Shown here piece by piece: positions 35,951-44,774 of a DNA stretch of 64,000 nt. The notes beneath the pieces are model-generated. The model had not been told where the DNA came from. It worked only from the letters and a program-made list of their open reading frames with translations, and ran no database searches. Position numbers and translations under genes: made by a program. Where the stretch lies: positions 1 through 64,000 of the forward strand of contig NZ_LGEA01000095.1 of assembly GCF_001280065.1 (NCBI RefSeq), written 5' to 3'. This DNA is from Streptomyces sp. NRRL B-1140 (GTDB lineage Bacteria; Actinomycetota; Actinomycetes; Streptomycetales; Streptomycetaceae). Position 1 is the stretch's first letter. Each line of letters opens with the position of its first letter.

Positions 35951-36198
35951 GGCCCCATCCTCGCGCACGGGGTGGCCGAGCCGTCCCTGTCCGGCTACTC
36001 TGCTCGGCCGGAGCAGGGCGGTTACGCGGCGTACGGGAACAAGCACGTGCTGTACAGCTGAGCGACACCCGCCGACAAGCGCGCCGTGAGCCCCAGGTGC
36101 CCGCACATCGGGCATTCTCCCGGAACGGGACGCCCCACAGGGCCGCCCCACCAGGCTGCGGAGAGCACGGCCACCGCGAGGCCGAGAAGAGAGTGACG

Positions 36199-37002
36199 AT
36201 GACCGACGCACGGGGGCCCGCCGGGCCGAGCAGCGACACACCCGCTCGGCACGCGCCCGGCGCGCCCTGTTGGGTGAGCCTGATGGTGCACGGCCCGGAC
36301 GCGACCCAGGAGTTCTACGGAGCGCTGTTCGGCTGGGAGTTCCAGCCCGGCCCCCAGCAACTCGGGCCCTACGTGCGGGCGCTGCTCGACGGGCGCGAGG
36401 TGGCCGGGATCGGACGCCTGCCGCCGGACCGCCATCTGCCCATCGCGTGGACGCCGTACTTCGCCTCGGAGAACGTGGATCTGACGGCCGAGACGGTGCG
36501 CAGCCGCGGTGGCACGGTCGGCGTGGGCCCGCTGGACGCCGCCGACGCCGGCCGCATGGCGATCTGCTCCGATCCCGCCGGCGCGGTCTTCGGTGTCTGG
36601 CAGGCCGCCGCGCACCTCGGCACCGCCGTCTCCGGCGTTTCCGGCACACCCGCCTGGAACGAGCTGCTGACCTTCGAGTCGGCGAGCGTCGCCAAGTTCT
36701 ACCGGCTGGTCTTCGGCTACGAGGAGGAGCCGGTGGTCTCCGCCGACTTCGACTACGTGTCCCTGCACCTCGGCGGCGAACCCGTGGCCGGCATCCACGG
36801 CCTGGGACACACCCTGCCCCGTGACCGGGGGCCGCACTGGATCACGTACTTCCAGGTGGCCGACGTAAACGATGCCCTTGACCACCTGGCCCACCTGGGC
36901 GGGCAGGTCCTCAAGCCGGTGCACGACACCGAGCACGGGCGGGTGGCGCAGGTGTCGGACCCGGAAGGGGCCCGGTTCGCGTTGGTGCAGTGCCCGAGCT
37001 GA
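36199..37002 (+). CDS. VOC family protein, two glyoxalase-like domains
   Basis: A 267-residue protein with two vicinal-oxygen-chelate modules. The first (about residues 20-135) starts PCWVSLMVHGPDATQEFYGALFGWEF and the second (about 145-265) starts AWNELLTFESASVAKFYRLVFGYEEE and ends GRVAQVSDPEGARFALVQ. It resembles the 27-kDa antigen Cfp30B/hydroxylase-associated group of actinobacteria. The module could bind or detoxify a small molecule. The metal-ligand pattern is incomplete, so no reaction is claimed. Confidence 0.82.
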   Translation: MTDARGPAGPSSDTPARHAPGAPCWVSLMVHGPDATQEFYGALFGWEFQPGPQQLGPYVRALLDGREVAGIGRLPPDRHLPIAWTPYFASENVDLTAETVRSRGGTVGVGPLDAADAGRMAICSDPAGAVFGVWQAAAHLGTAVSGVSGTPAWNELLTFESASVAKFYRLVFGYEEEPVVSADFDYVSLHLGGEPVAGIHGLGHTLPRDRGPHWITYFQVADVNDALDHLAHLGGQVLKPVHDTEHGRVAQVSDPEGARFALVQCPS

Positions 37003-37024
37003 AGCCCGGCGCACCGGCCTCGGA

Positions 37025-37675
37025 TCAGGCGGACGTCACCGGCAGCACGTCCGGGGAGAGGGCCGCGGCGCGGGACGTCGCCGCCGTCATCCGGCGGCGG
37101 TGGTGACGCCGGCACAGCACCTCGTAGCCGACCTCGTCCGCGGAGTGGGTGACGTCGCCGACGACCACCTGGGCGCCTTCGACGACCATCACCCCGCCTA
37201 TCGTGCGGGCGTTGTGCGTGGCGCGGGCTCCGCACCAGCACAGGGCCTCGACCTGCAGCACCTCGACCCGGTCGGCCAGTTCCACCAGCCGCTGCGAGCC
37301 GGGGAAGAGCTTGGAGCGGAAGTCGGTCGTGATGCCGAAGGCGTACACGTCGAGGCTCAGGTCGTCGACCACACGCGCGAGTTGGTCGATCTGCTCCGGC
37401 GCGAGGAACTGGGCCTCGTCGGCGATGACGTAGTCCGCACGGCCGCCCTGCGAGAGGTGGTCGACGAGATGGCTGTAGAGGTCCTGCCCGTCCCCGACCT
37501 CCACCGCGTCCGTCACCAGGCCGAGACGCGAGGACAGCTTGCCCTCGCCGGCGCGGTCGTCACGCGAGTAGATCATGCCCTGCAGGCCGCGCGCGGAGCG
37601 GTTGTGCTCGATCTGGAGAGCCAGCGTCGACTTCCCGCAGTCCATCGTTCCGCAGAAGAACACCAGCTCGGGCAT
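37025..37675 (-). CDS. tdk: Thymidine kinase, type II
   Basis: Phosphorylates thymidine to dTMP with ATP in the salvage pathway. 216 residues. It begins MPELVFFCGTMDCGKSTLAL with the P-loop at residues 9-16. YSRDDRAGEGKLSSRLGL and VIADEAQFL (the catalytic DEAQF) follow, then FGITTDFRSKLFPGS. The zinc-binding lasso domain has CWCGARATHNAR and a later CRRHH. ATG at 37675 agrees with the family. It lies downstream of the phosphodiesterase gene, 56 bases away on the same strand. Confidence 0.95.
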   Translation of the reverse strand: MPELVFFCGTMDCGKSTLALQIEHNRSARGLQGMIYSRDDRAGEGKLSSRLGLVTDAVEVGDGQDLYSHLVDHLSQGGRADYVIADEAQFLAPEQIDQLARVVDDLSLDVYAFGITTDFRSKLFPGSQRLVELADRVEVLQVEALCWCGARATHNARTIGGVMVVEGAQVVVGDVTHSADEVGYEVLCRRHHRRRMTAATSRAAALSPDVLPVTSA

Positions 37676-37731
37676 GTGGAGTTGAGCACCTTTCGGCGTG
37701 GGAGGACAGCGGGGCTTGGGGTGGGGCTGTC

Positions 37732-38928
37732 TCAGGAGCGTACTTCGAGCAGGGGGACGAGCTGCTCGGCGGGGGTCATCGAGCCGTGGTTGCCGACCAT
37801 CGCCGACTCCTTCGGCTCCCGCTCGGAGGCGATGAGCAGGACGTCGTCGCGGGCGGCCGCGACCACGTCGCCGATCCTGCCGTACACCCGTTCGTCGATC
37901 CGCGGGCCGAACCAGCCCGCCGCGATGGCCTCGTCGCGTGAGGCCACCCAGAACTGCTCGCCGAGCACCTCGCGCCAGCAGGTCAGGACGTCGTTCGAGG
38001 CGCCGGGCACCGCGTAGACGTGGCGGGCGCGGCCTTCGCCGCCGAGCAGGGCGACACCGGCGCTCAGCTCCCAGTCCTCGTCGAAGTCGATGCGGTGCTG
38101 CTCGTCGAAGGGCACGTCGATCATGCCGTGGTCGGCGGTGACGTAGAGGGCGCTGCGCGGCGGCAGTTGCTCGGCCAGGCGCTGGACCAGGCGGTCGGCG
38201 TACATGAGCTGGCCGCGCCAGGTGTCGGAGTCGACGCCGTAGCGGTGGCCGGCGCCGTCGACCTCGGCGAAGTACGTGTACACCAGGGAGCGGTCGCCCG
38301 CGGCCAGTTGCTCGGCCGCCAGGTCCACGCGGTCCTCGCCGGACAGCCGCCCGAGGAACGTTCCTCCACTCAGTGCGACCTTGGTCAGCGGGGTGTTCTC
38401 GAAGGTCGGGGACGACACCTGCGCGGCGTGCACCCCGGCCGCGTGCGCCAGCTGGAAGACCGTGGGGTACGGCTGCCAGGGGCCGGGCGGGGCCCACGGC
38501 TGCCAGCGCAGCTGGTTCATCAGCTCGCCGGTGTCCGGGTTGCGGACGGTGTAGCCGGGCAGGCCGTGCGCGCCGGGCGGCAGGCCGGTACCGACGGAGG
38601 CGAGGGAGGTCGCGGTGGTCGCCGGGTAGCCGGCGGTGAGCGGACGTCCGGTGCCGCCGCGGGAGGTGGCGAGCAGGGACGCCATGAAAGGAGCGTCCTC
38701 GGGGTGCGCCCTCAGCTGCTCCCAGCCGAGGCCGTCGATCAGGAACACGCAGTTCCGGTCGGCGGGGGTCAGCTCGGTGATCGCGGCGCTCATGTCCGGT
38801 ACGCCCAGACCGGCGGCCAGGGTCGGCAGAAGGTCGGCGAGTGATCCGCTGCCGTATTCGGGGACCGGCGCGGACGCGAGGGAGAGCGGTTCGGGGTGCT
38901 GGTCCCACGCCGTGTCGAGCTGCGCCAT
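37732..38928 (-). CDS. Alkaline phosphatase-fold nucleotide pyrophosphatase/phosphodiesterase
   Basis: A 398-residue metal-dependent hydrolase of the type I phosphodiesterase/nucleotide pyrophosphatase family. NCVFLIDGLGWEQL carries the first metal-binding Asp. GYPATTATSLASVGTGLPPGAHGL has the catalytic Thr and the PPGAHG turn. YTYFAEVDGAGHRYG carries Asp and His, ALYVTADHGMIDV the Asp-His pair, and VGNHGSM the last His. There is no signal peptide, so it acts in the cytoplasm. It overlaps the DUF5998 stop by one base (TGATG) and is followed by tdk. Nucleotide or phosphonate substrates are possible. Confidence 0.88.
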   Translation of the reverse strand: MAQLDTAWDQHPEPLSLASAPVPEYGSGSLADLLPTLAAGLGVPDMSAAITELTPADRNCVFLIDGLGWEQLRAHPEDAPFMASLLATSRGGTGRPLTAGYPATTATSLASVGTGLPPGAHGLPGYTVRNPDTGELMNQLRWQPWAPPGPWQPYPTVFQLAHAAGVHAAQVSSPTFENTPLTKVALSGGTFLGRLSGEDRVDLAAEQLAAGDRSLVYTYFAEVDGAGHRYGVDSDTWRGQLMYADRLVQRLAEQLPPRSALYVTADHGMIDVPFDEQHRIDFDEDWELSAGVALLGGEGRARHVYAVPGASNDVLTCWREVLGEQFWVASRDEAIAAGWFGPRIDERVYGRIGDVVAAARDDVLLIASEREPKESAMVGNHGSMTPAEQLVPLLEVRS

Positions 38929-39515
38929 CAGCGGGTCGTGTCCGCGGTCGCCTCGGAGAGGGCCTGCGCGAAGGCGAGCGCCTCCCGCACGGTCTCCGGT
39001 CCGTCCCCGGCCTCGCTGACGCGCAGGCTGAGGTCGTCCGCCGTGGAGTTTCCGGTGTAGCCGTGGTCCGCCTCGCAGTTGGGGTCGCCGCAGGCGGCCG
39101 GCTCCAGGTCGATGCGCGAGACGGCGCCCCAGCCGATGGTGAGGACCACTTCGCGGGGCAGTGTCCCCGGCTTGTACGACTCCGGGTTGGCGACCACGCG
39201 GCTGACCACGACCGACGAGATGCGGCCGATCTTCACGGACTCCGTCGACGTCGTGGCGTACGGCGTCGGGGAGGTGCTGTCGGCGGCCTGCTCGTCGGTG
39301 TGGCTGACGATGAAGCGGGTGTCGGTGAGGACGAGCACCGTCACGTGCCGCCGCACCTCGTTCTGGTCGAACGTCGTCTCCTGGTGGACCAGGTACGACC
39401 GCATGGGCTCGCCGCCCACGGCGGCCTCCACCGCCTCGGCCACGAGGGCCGGGTAGTAGCCGCTGCGCTCGATCGCCGCCCGCAGCCCCTGGGTCGTCGT
39501 ACTGGTCTTGGCCAT
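38928..39515 (-). CDS. DUF5998 family protein
   Basis: A 195-residue actinobacterial protein of unknown function. ATG at 39515 (MAKTSTTTQGLRAAIERSGYYPALVAEAVEAAV) is preferred over one eight codons upstream. Beta-rich blocks follow: HQETTFDQNEVRRHVTVLVLTDTRFIVSHTDE and GRISSVVVSRVVANPESY. A CGDPNCEADHGY motif with two Cys and a His could bind a metal. The arrangement resembles PH-like domains. It is translationally coupled to the phosphodiesterase gene, which suggests a joint role. Confidence 0.8.
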   Translation of the reverse strand: MAKTSTTTQGLRAAIERSGYYPALVAEAVEAAVGGEPMRSYLVHQETTFDQNEVRRHVTVLVLTDTRFIVSHTDEQAADSTSPTPYATTSTESVKIGRISSVVVSRVVANPESYKPGTLPREVVLTIGWGAVSRIDLEPAACGDPNCEADHGYTGNSTADDLSLRVSEAGDGPETVREALAFAQALSEATADTTR

Positions 39516-39566
39516 GACGCCCATCCTACGGGGGACCACTGACTGCGAGGGACCGCTCGCCCCCGG

Positions 39567-42404
39567 TCAGTACGCGGGGAGCGTGCGTGGGCCGAGGTCG
39601 TCGCGGGCGGGAGGGGGCGCGAGGCGGACGGAGGCGCCGAGCACGCTCAGGCCGTGCGAGGCGACGACGACCGGCTCCAGGGTGACCGCGACGACCTCGG
39701 GGTGGTCGTCGACCAGCCGGGACACCCGCAGCAGCAGTTCCTCGAGGGCCCGGGTGTCGGCCGGTGCGGAGCCGCGCCAGCCGAACAGCAGCGGGGCGGT
39801 GCGGATCGAGCGCACCAGGGAGGTCGCCTCCCGGTCGGTGACCGGGATGAGCCGGTGCGCGGTGTCCCCGAGCAGCTGCGAGGCGGCCCCGGCGAGCCCG
39901 AAGGACAGCACGGCTCCGGCCGCGGGGTCGATGACGGCGCGTACGACGACGTCCACGCCGCGCGGCGCCATCCGCTGCACCACCGGCCGCAGCTCCTCCG
40001 GCGCGCCGAACAGGTCGGTCAACTCGACGTAGGCCCTGCGCAGTTGGTCCTCGTCCGCGAGGTCGAGGCGGACGCCGCCCAGGTCGGCGCGGTGCCGCAG
40101 GTGCGGGGCGGTGGCCTTGAGCGCGACCGGGTAGCCGAGGGTGCGGGCGGCCTCGGCGGCGGCGTCGGGGGTCGGGGCGGGCAGGGCGCGATGAACCTGG
40201 ACGCCGTAGTGGCCGAGGAGGTCGCAGGTCTCGTCCGAGCCGAGTGTGAGGCCCTGCCCGCGTGCGAGGAGGCCCTCGATCAACGCGGCGGCGCCCCTCT
40301 GGTTGATGTCGTCGTACTCGGGCACCTTGCCGGGGTCGGCGGCGTCACGTCGCCACTGCGCGTAGGTGACGGCCTGGCCGAGGGCGCGCACGGCGCGCTC
40401 CGCGGCGGGGTAGGCGGGGATGAGGTGGGTGTCCTCGGGCGCCTCGGCGGCGGAAGGCTGCGTCGCGGTGGGCTGCGTCGCGGTCGGAGCCGGACTGGGA
40501 GCTGTTTGTGGTGGATTGTCCGATCCGGCCTGTGGTGCCGTGCTCGCCGCCGCCGACAGGGCCTCCGCCAGACCGCCGAGTTCCACATGGACCACGAGGA
40601 CCGGCTTCGCCGGAGCCGCTGCCGATGCCGACCGCAGGGCCTGTGCGAGGGCCGCGTCCCCGACCGAGCCCTCCCCCACCGCCGGGATGGCGGTGACGAC
40701 GACGGCGTCGCACCGGTCGTCGGCCAGCGCGCGGGACAGGGCCGCGTGGAAGTCGGCCGCGGACGCCGCCGTGGTCAGGTCCTGCGGAGGGTGCGGCCGC
40801 AGGCCCTCGGCGAGGCACGCGTCGTAGGTGAGCAGGCCGAGCGACTCGGAGTTGCCGAGGATCGCCACCCTGGGCCCGGCCGGCAGGGGCTGGCGGGCGA
40901 GCAGCAGACCCGCGTCCACCAGCTCGGTGATGGTGTCGACGCGGATGACTCCGGCCTGCCGCAGCAGGGCCGACACGGTCGCGTGCGGGAGCCTGGTCGC
41001 CCGTACGGCGTGCCCCTGGGGGGCGGCGCCGTGCCGCGCGCCCTGGACGACGACCAGGGGCTTGGCCGCGGCGGTCCGGCGGGCGAGGCGGGTGAACTTG
41101 CGGGGGTTGCCGATGGACTCCAGGTACATGAGGACGACGTCGGTGTCGGGGTCCTCGTACCAGTACTGCAGGACATCGTTGCCGGAGACGTCGGCGCGGT
41201 TTCCGGAGGAGACGAAGGTGGAGACTCCGGTCACACCGGTGACGCCTCCGCCGCGCCGGTGCAGCCGGGACAGCAGGGCGATGCCGATGGCGCCGGACTG
41301 GGCGAACAGGCCGATCCGGCCGGGGCGCGGCACCTCGGGGGCGAGGGAGGCGTTGAGCCGCACCCGGGGGGAGGTGTTGATGATGCCGAAGGCGTTCGGG
41401 CCGATGATCCGCATGCCGTACGTACGCGCGTGCCGCACGAGGGCGCGCTGGCGTTCGCGCCCCTCGGGGCCGCTCTCGGCGTATCCGGCGGAGACCACGA
41501 CCAGCCCCTGCACGCCGTGTTCGCCGCACTCGGTGACGACCTCGGGGACGTGTTCGGCCGGGACGGCGACGACGGCGAGGTCCACGGGGCCGTCGATGTC
41601 GCGCACCGAGCGGTGGGCGGGCACCCCGTCGAGCTCCTTCTGCTCCTCGGGAAGGGCCTTGTTCACGGCGTGGAGGCGGCCGGTGTACCCGGCGTCCCGG
41701 ATGTTGCCGAGGACGCTGCGGCCCACACCGCCGGGGGTGCGGCCGGCGCCGATGACGGCGACCGAACCGGGGGCGAGCAGCCGCTGCACCGACCGCGCCT
41801 CGGCGCGGTGTTCCCGGGCGTACTGCACGGCCAGGGAGCGGTCGGTGGGTTCGAGGTCGAACTCCAGACGGACGACGCCGTCCTCGAAGCTGCGCTTCTG
41901 CGTGTAGCCGGCGTCCGTGAACACCTTGATCATCTTGGTGTTGGCGGGCAGCACCTCGGCGGCGAAACGGCGGATGCCGCGCTCACGGGCGACGGCACCG
42001 ATGTGTTCGAGCAGGGCGGAGGCGACCCCACGGCCCTGGTGGGCGTCCTGCACGAGGAAGGCGACCTCGGCCTCGTCGGCGGGTGCGGACGCGGGCGTTC
42101 CGTCCGGGCCGATCCGGTCGTAGCGTACGGTGGCGATGAACTCGCCGCCCACTGTGGCCGCGAGTCCCACCCGGTCCACAAAGTCGTGGTGCGTGAAGCG
42201 GTGGACGTCCTTGGCGGACAGGCGAGGGTACGGCGCGAAGAAGCGGTAGTACTTCGACTCGTCGGAGACCTGCTCATAGAAGCTGACCAGGCGATCGGCG
42301 TCATCAACGGTGATGGGCCGGATGCGCGCGGTACCCCCGTCGCGCAGCACCACGTCGGCTTCCCAGTGGGCGGGATACTCGTGCCGGTCCGGCGAGGTCT
42401 GCAT
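39567..42404 (-). CDS. Pat-type GNAT acetyltransferase fused to NDP-forming acyl-CoA synthetase-like domains
   Basis: A 945-residue protein with the domain order described for the S. lividans lysine acetyltransferase PatA. A GNAT domain at the N-terminus (about 20-170, with VQDAHQGRGVASALLEHI for acetyl-CoA) is followed by a CoA-binding domain (VAVIGAGRTPGGVGRSVLGNI), a succinyl-CoA-synthetase-like flavodoxin domain and a C-terminal ATP-grasp domain (about 700-935, LGYPVALKATAPHLRHR and RMAPRGVDVVVRA). A low-complexity Ala/Pro/Thr linker near residue 640 contains a repeated TATQP. The enzyme probably acetylates acyl-CoA synthetases in response to acetyl-CoA. E. coli Pka has the reverse order. 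Confidence 0.88.
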   Translation of the reverse strand: MQTSPDRHEYPAHWEADVVLRDGGTARIRPITVDDADRLVSFYEQVSDESKYYRFFAPYPRLSAKDVHRFTHHDFVDRVGLAATVGGEFIATVRYDRIGPDGTPASAPADEAEVAFLVQDAHQGRGVASALLEHIGAVARERGIRRFAAEVLPANTKMIKVFTDAGYTQKRSFEDGVVRLEFDLEPTDRSLAVQYAREHRAEARSVQRLLAPGSVAVIGAGRTPGGVGRSVLGNIRDAGYTGRLHAVNKALPEEQKELDGVPAHRSVRDIDGPVDLAVVAVPAEHVPEVVTECGEHGVQGLVVVSAGYAESGPEGRERQRALVRHARTYGMRIIGPNAFGIINTSPRVRLNASLAPEVPRPGRIGLFAQSGAIGIALLSRLHRRGGGVTGVTGVSTFVSSGNRADVSGNDVLQYWYEDPDTDVVLMYLESIGNPRKFTRLARRTAAAKPLVVVQGARHGAAPQGHAVRATRLPHATVSALLRQAGVIRVDTITELVDAGLLLARQPLPAGPRVAILGNSESLGLLTYDACLAEGLRPHPPQDLTTAASAADFHAALSRALADDRCDAVVVTAIPAVGEGSVGDAALAQALRSASAAAPAKPVLVVHVELGGLAEALSAAASTAPQAGSDNPPQTAPSPAPTATQPTATQPSAAEAPEDTHLIPAYPAAERAVRALGQAVTYAQWRRDAADPGKVPEYDDINQRGAAALIEGLLARGQGLTLGSDETCDLLGHYGVQVHRALPAPTPDAAAEAARTLGYPVALKATAPHLRHRADLGGVRLDLADEDQLRRAYVELTDLFGAPEELRPVVQRMAPRGVDVVVRAVIDPAAGAVLSFGLAGAASQLLGDTAHRLIPVTDREATSLVRSIRTAPLLFGWRGSAPADTRALEELLLRVSRLVDDHPEVVAVTLEPVVVASHGLSVLGASVRLAPPPARDDLGPRTLPAY

Positions 42405-42544
42405 GGGCCCCAGAGTACGGCTAGCGTCCGACAGCGGGTGCGAGGCAGTCTGTGGAGGGCGTCAGTCGGGTCGAGGCCGCGATCCGACGGCACCCCCGGA
42501 GTGGAACGCGAGGACCGCTCCGGGCGGGCTTCACGATATGGGAA

Positions 42545-42560
42545 ACTGGTCTAGACAACC
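42545..42560 (+). promoter_or_regulatory. DasR-like operator (dre) before ptsH
   Basis: ACTGGTCTAGACAACC matches the dre consensus, a palindrome around TGGTCTAGACCA, in about 13 of 16 positions. It lies 25 bases before the ptsH start. DasR, the GntR-type N-acetylglucosamine regulator, controls PTS genes in Streptomyces, so this site explains control of ptsH. Confidence 0.75.
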
Positions 42561-42584
42561 CTGAACACCGAAGGGCAGCAACAC

Positions 42585-42866
42585 ATGGCTGAGCGCCGCG
42601 TCAACGTCGGCTGGGCCGAGGGCCTCCACGCCCGCCCCGCCTCCATCTTCGTCCGAGCCGCCACGGCCGCAGGCGTCCCGGTGACGATCGCCAAGGCTGA
42701 CGGCAACCCCGTCAACGCGGCCTCGATGCTGGCCGTCCTGGGCCTCGGCGCCCAGGGAGGCGAGGAGATCGTCCTCGCCTCCGACGCCGAGGGCGCGGAC
42801 GCCGCCCTCGACCGGCTGGCGAAGCTGGTCTCCGAGGGTCTCGAGGAACTGCCCGAGACCGTCTGA
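42585..42866 (+). CDS. ptsH: Phosphocarrier protein HPr
   Basis: General PTS phosphocarrier that passes phosphate from enzyme I to sugar-specific EIIA. 93 residues. The phosphorylated histidine is His15 in EGLHARPAS, and the regulatory-serine region is NAASMLAVLGLG with Ser47. Length and fold motifs are complete. It is monocistronic, with a DasR-like site in the promoter and a hairpin terminator behind. In Streptomyces it serves N-acetylglucosamine and fructose uptake. Confidence 0.96.
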   Translation: MAERRVNVGWAEGLHARPASIFVRAATAAGVPVTIAKADGNPVNAASMLAVLGLGAQGGEEIVLASDAEGADAALDRLAKLVSEGLEELPETV

Positions 42867-42895
42867 TGTCCCGAGCGCCCGATGCGGCGCACAGT

Positions 42896-42930
42896 GAAGG
42901 GCTCGTCCGAATTCACCGGGCGGGCCCTTC
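42896..42930 (+). terminator. ptsH terminator
   Basis: A 14-base stem, 42896-42909 with 42917-42930, containing two G-U pairs in the plus-strand RNA and a seven-base loop. It starts 30 bases past the ptsH stop. Confidence 0.7.
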
Positions 42931-43046
42931 GCCATTCCCGGCCCACTCGGGTGCAGGATTTCCCGAGCCCGGGCACAGAATTCCCGTGTGCGGGCAGCGG
43001 AAATAAGCCCCCGTGAATTCGCCTCTCTTTGTATACGGCTGCCGTG

Positions 43047-43742
43047 TTAATGCCGCAGGCTCGCCGTGTTTACGGGATGTTGCGAGTTCCTCACACGGTC
43101 GGCGCGTTCCTCGGCCGGGCCGAGACGCAGGCGGTGCGCGCCGGTCGCCCGCTCGGTGTGCAGCGCCGTGACCGCCCGGGCGCGCTCGCCGTCCCCGCGC
43201 GCCACCGCGTCCACGATCGCGCCGTGCTCCGCCCAGGACTCCACCGGGCTGAGCGGTACCTCCACGGCGTACATCCATGCGATCTTGTGGCGGAGCTGCG
43301 TGAGCATCGAGGTCAGGGCGGGGCTGCCGGAGGCCTGGGCGAGCGTCTCGTGGAACCAGCCGCCGAGGGAGCGCAGGTCGTCGCTGTTGCCGCGACGGGC
43401 CCGGTCCTGGCCCAGCCGGACCAGTCCGCGCAGGACCTTCAGATGCGCCTCGGTGCGGCGCTGGGCGGCGCGGGCCGCCCCGAGCGGCTCCAGGAGCATC
43501 CGCATCTCCAGCAGGTCGCCCGCCTCCTGCTCGGTGGGTTCCGCCACGCACGCGCCCGCGTGCCGGCGGGTCACCACGAAGCCCTCGGCCTCCAGCGTGC
43601 GGAGCGCCTCCCGGACGGGCACCCGCGAGACGCCGTAGCGCCGGGCGAGGAGTTCCTCGGTGAGCCGGCTGCCGCGCGGGTGGACTCCCGCGACGATGTC
43701 GTCCCGGATGGCGGTGCACACCGAGTGCGCGGGAATACGCAT
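43047..43742 (-). CDS. GntR family regulator, FadR/FCD subfamily
   Basis: A 231-residue repressor-type protein. ATG at 43742 starts MRIPAHSVCTAIRDDIVAG. The winged HTH has GSRLTEELLARRYGVSRVPVREALRTLEAEGFV (about residues 23-55), and the FCD all-helical effector domain follows (EMRMLLEPLGAARAAQRR, GGWFHETLAQASGSPAL). FCD proteins usually bind an organic acid and a metal through Asp/His residues. It is a single gene convergent with ptsH. The target is unknown. It is unlikely to be the dre-binding factor, which belongs to the HutC subfamily. Confidence 0.9.
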   Translation of the reverse strand: MRIPAHSVCTAIRDDIVAGVHPRGSRLTEELLARRYGVSRVPVREALRTLEAEGFVVTRRHAGACVAEPTEQEAGDLLEMRMLLEPLGAARAAQRRTEAHLKVLRGLVRLGQDRARRGNSDDLRSLGGWFHETLAQASGSPALTSMLTQLRHKIAWMYAVEVPLSPVESWAEHGAIVDAVARGDGERARAVTALHTERATGAHRLRLGPAEERADRVRNSQHPVNTASLRH

Positions 43743-43910
43743 GACCGACCTCCGCTTAATCCCCGTGAAACGCCGGCGAGCGGCGCGTGATTCTGTGACT
43801 CTATTGCAATGAGCCGGAATTTCCGACGGCAGGCGGGAATCCAGGGATATTTTTTGGACGGCGGGCATCCGGCGGCACCTCACGGACATCCCGCGGGCAA
43901 GCGGAAAACA

Positions 43911-43943
43911 CCGAAGCCCCGGCTCGGGGAGCCGGGGCTTCGG
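43911..43943 (-). terminator. Terminator of the M23 peptidase gene
   Basis: A perfect 15-base stem (CCGAAGCCCCGGCTC, 43911-43925, complement 43929-43943) with a three-base loop, 20 bases past the peptidase stop on the minus strand. Confidence 0.85.
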
Positions 43944-43963
43944 AAACGGTGGAGGGGTCCGGG

Positions 43964-44752
43964 TCAGACGCCGACGCCGTGCGAGCGGAGGTAGGCGACC
44001 GGGTCGATGTCCGAGCCGTACTCGGGGCTCGTACGCGCCTCGAAGTGCAGGTGCGGGCCGGTGACGTTGCCGGTCGCGCCGGACAGGCCGATCTGCTGGC
44101 CGGGGGTGACCTTCTGGCCGACCGAGACGCCGATGGACGACAGGTGGCCGTACTGGGTGTACGTGCCGTCGTCCATCTTGATCACGATGTTGTTGCCGTA
44201 GGAGCCGCCCCAGCCGGCCTCGACGACCTCGCCCCTGCCGACCGCGTGGACGGAGGTGCCGGTGGCGGCGTGGAAGTCCACGCCGGTGTGGCTGCCGGAG
44301 GACCACAGGCCGCTGCTGGCCTTGTAGCCGGTGGAGACGTACGAGCCGGAGATCGGGGCCACGTAGGCGTTGAGGCGCTTGCGCTCGGCCTCGCGGGCGG
44401 CGCGCTCCTTGGCCTCACGGGCCTTCTCGGCCTCCGCCTTGGCCTTCTCGGCCACCTCGGCGGCCCGCTTGCGGGCGGCCTCCTCGGCCTTCCGCTTGGC
44501 GGCGGCCTCTTCGGCGGCCTGCTGCTGCGCGACGGCCTGCGCGTCGACCTGCTGGGCAACGGTGTCACCCATGGTGACGACCGGGGTGAGGCCGGTCTGC
44601 TCGGCGCTGGGCTCGGCGGCGAAGGCCGCGGGGGCCGCCACGGTGCCGAGCACGCCGGTGGTGGCGAGAGCCGCGACACCCGCCGCGCGGGCGGTGCGGC
44701 GCTGGATCCTGCTGGGACGACGGTGCTTCCCGGTGGCGCGAGTGAACGCCAT
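43964..44752 (-). CDS. Secreted M23 family peptidoglycan endopeptidase
   Basis: A 262-residue cell wall hydrolase. The signal peptide runs MAFTRATGKHRRPSRIQRR, then a hydrophobic AAGVAALATTGVLGTVAAPAAFA with cleavage after AFA (about residue 45). A long Ala/Glu/Lys coiled coil (about 70-128) keeps the catalytic domain away from the wall or regulates it. The LytM domain (about 135-255) has HTGVDFHAATGTSV, YGHLSSIGV and GPHLHFEAR, with the zinc ligands in H-x3-D and HLH. Expression is under a c-di-AMP riboswitch in its leader, as for Rpf and other wall hydrolases in Streptomyces. Confidence 0.93.
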   Translation of the reverse strand: MAFTRATGKHRRPSRIQRRTARAAGVAALATTGVLGTVAAPAAFAAEPSAEQTGLTPVVTMGDTVAQQVDAQAVAQQQAAEEAAAKRKAEEAARKRAAEVAEKAKAEAEKAREAKERAAREAERKRLNAYVAPISGSYVSTGYKASSGLWSSGSHTGVDFHAATGTSVHAVGRGEVVEAGWGGSYGNNIVIKMDDGTYTQYGHLSSIGVSVGQKVTPGQQIGLSGATGNVTGPHLHFEARTSPEYGSDIDPVAYLRSHGVGV

Positions 44753-44774
44753 GTGGTGGCTGGTCCTTTCCTTC

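Noticed and set aside
39654..42554. 966-codon open frame on the plus strand
   Set aside because: Antisense to the Pat-type protein; composition is Gly/Val/Asp-rich and no domain is visible.
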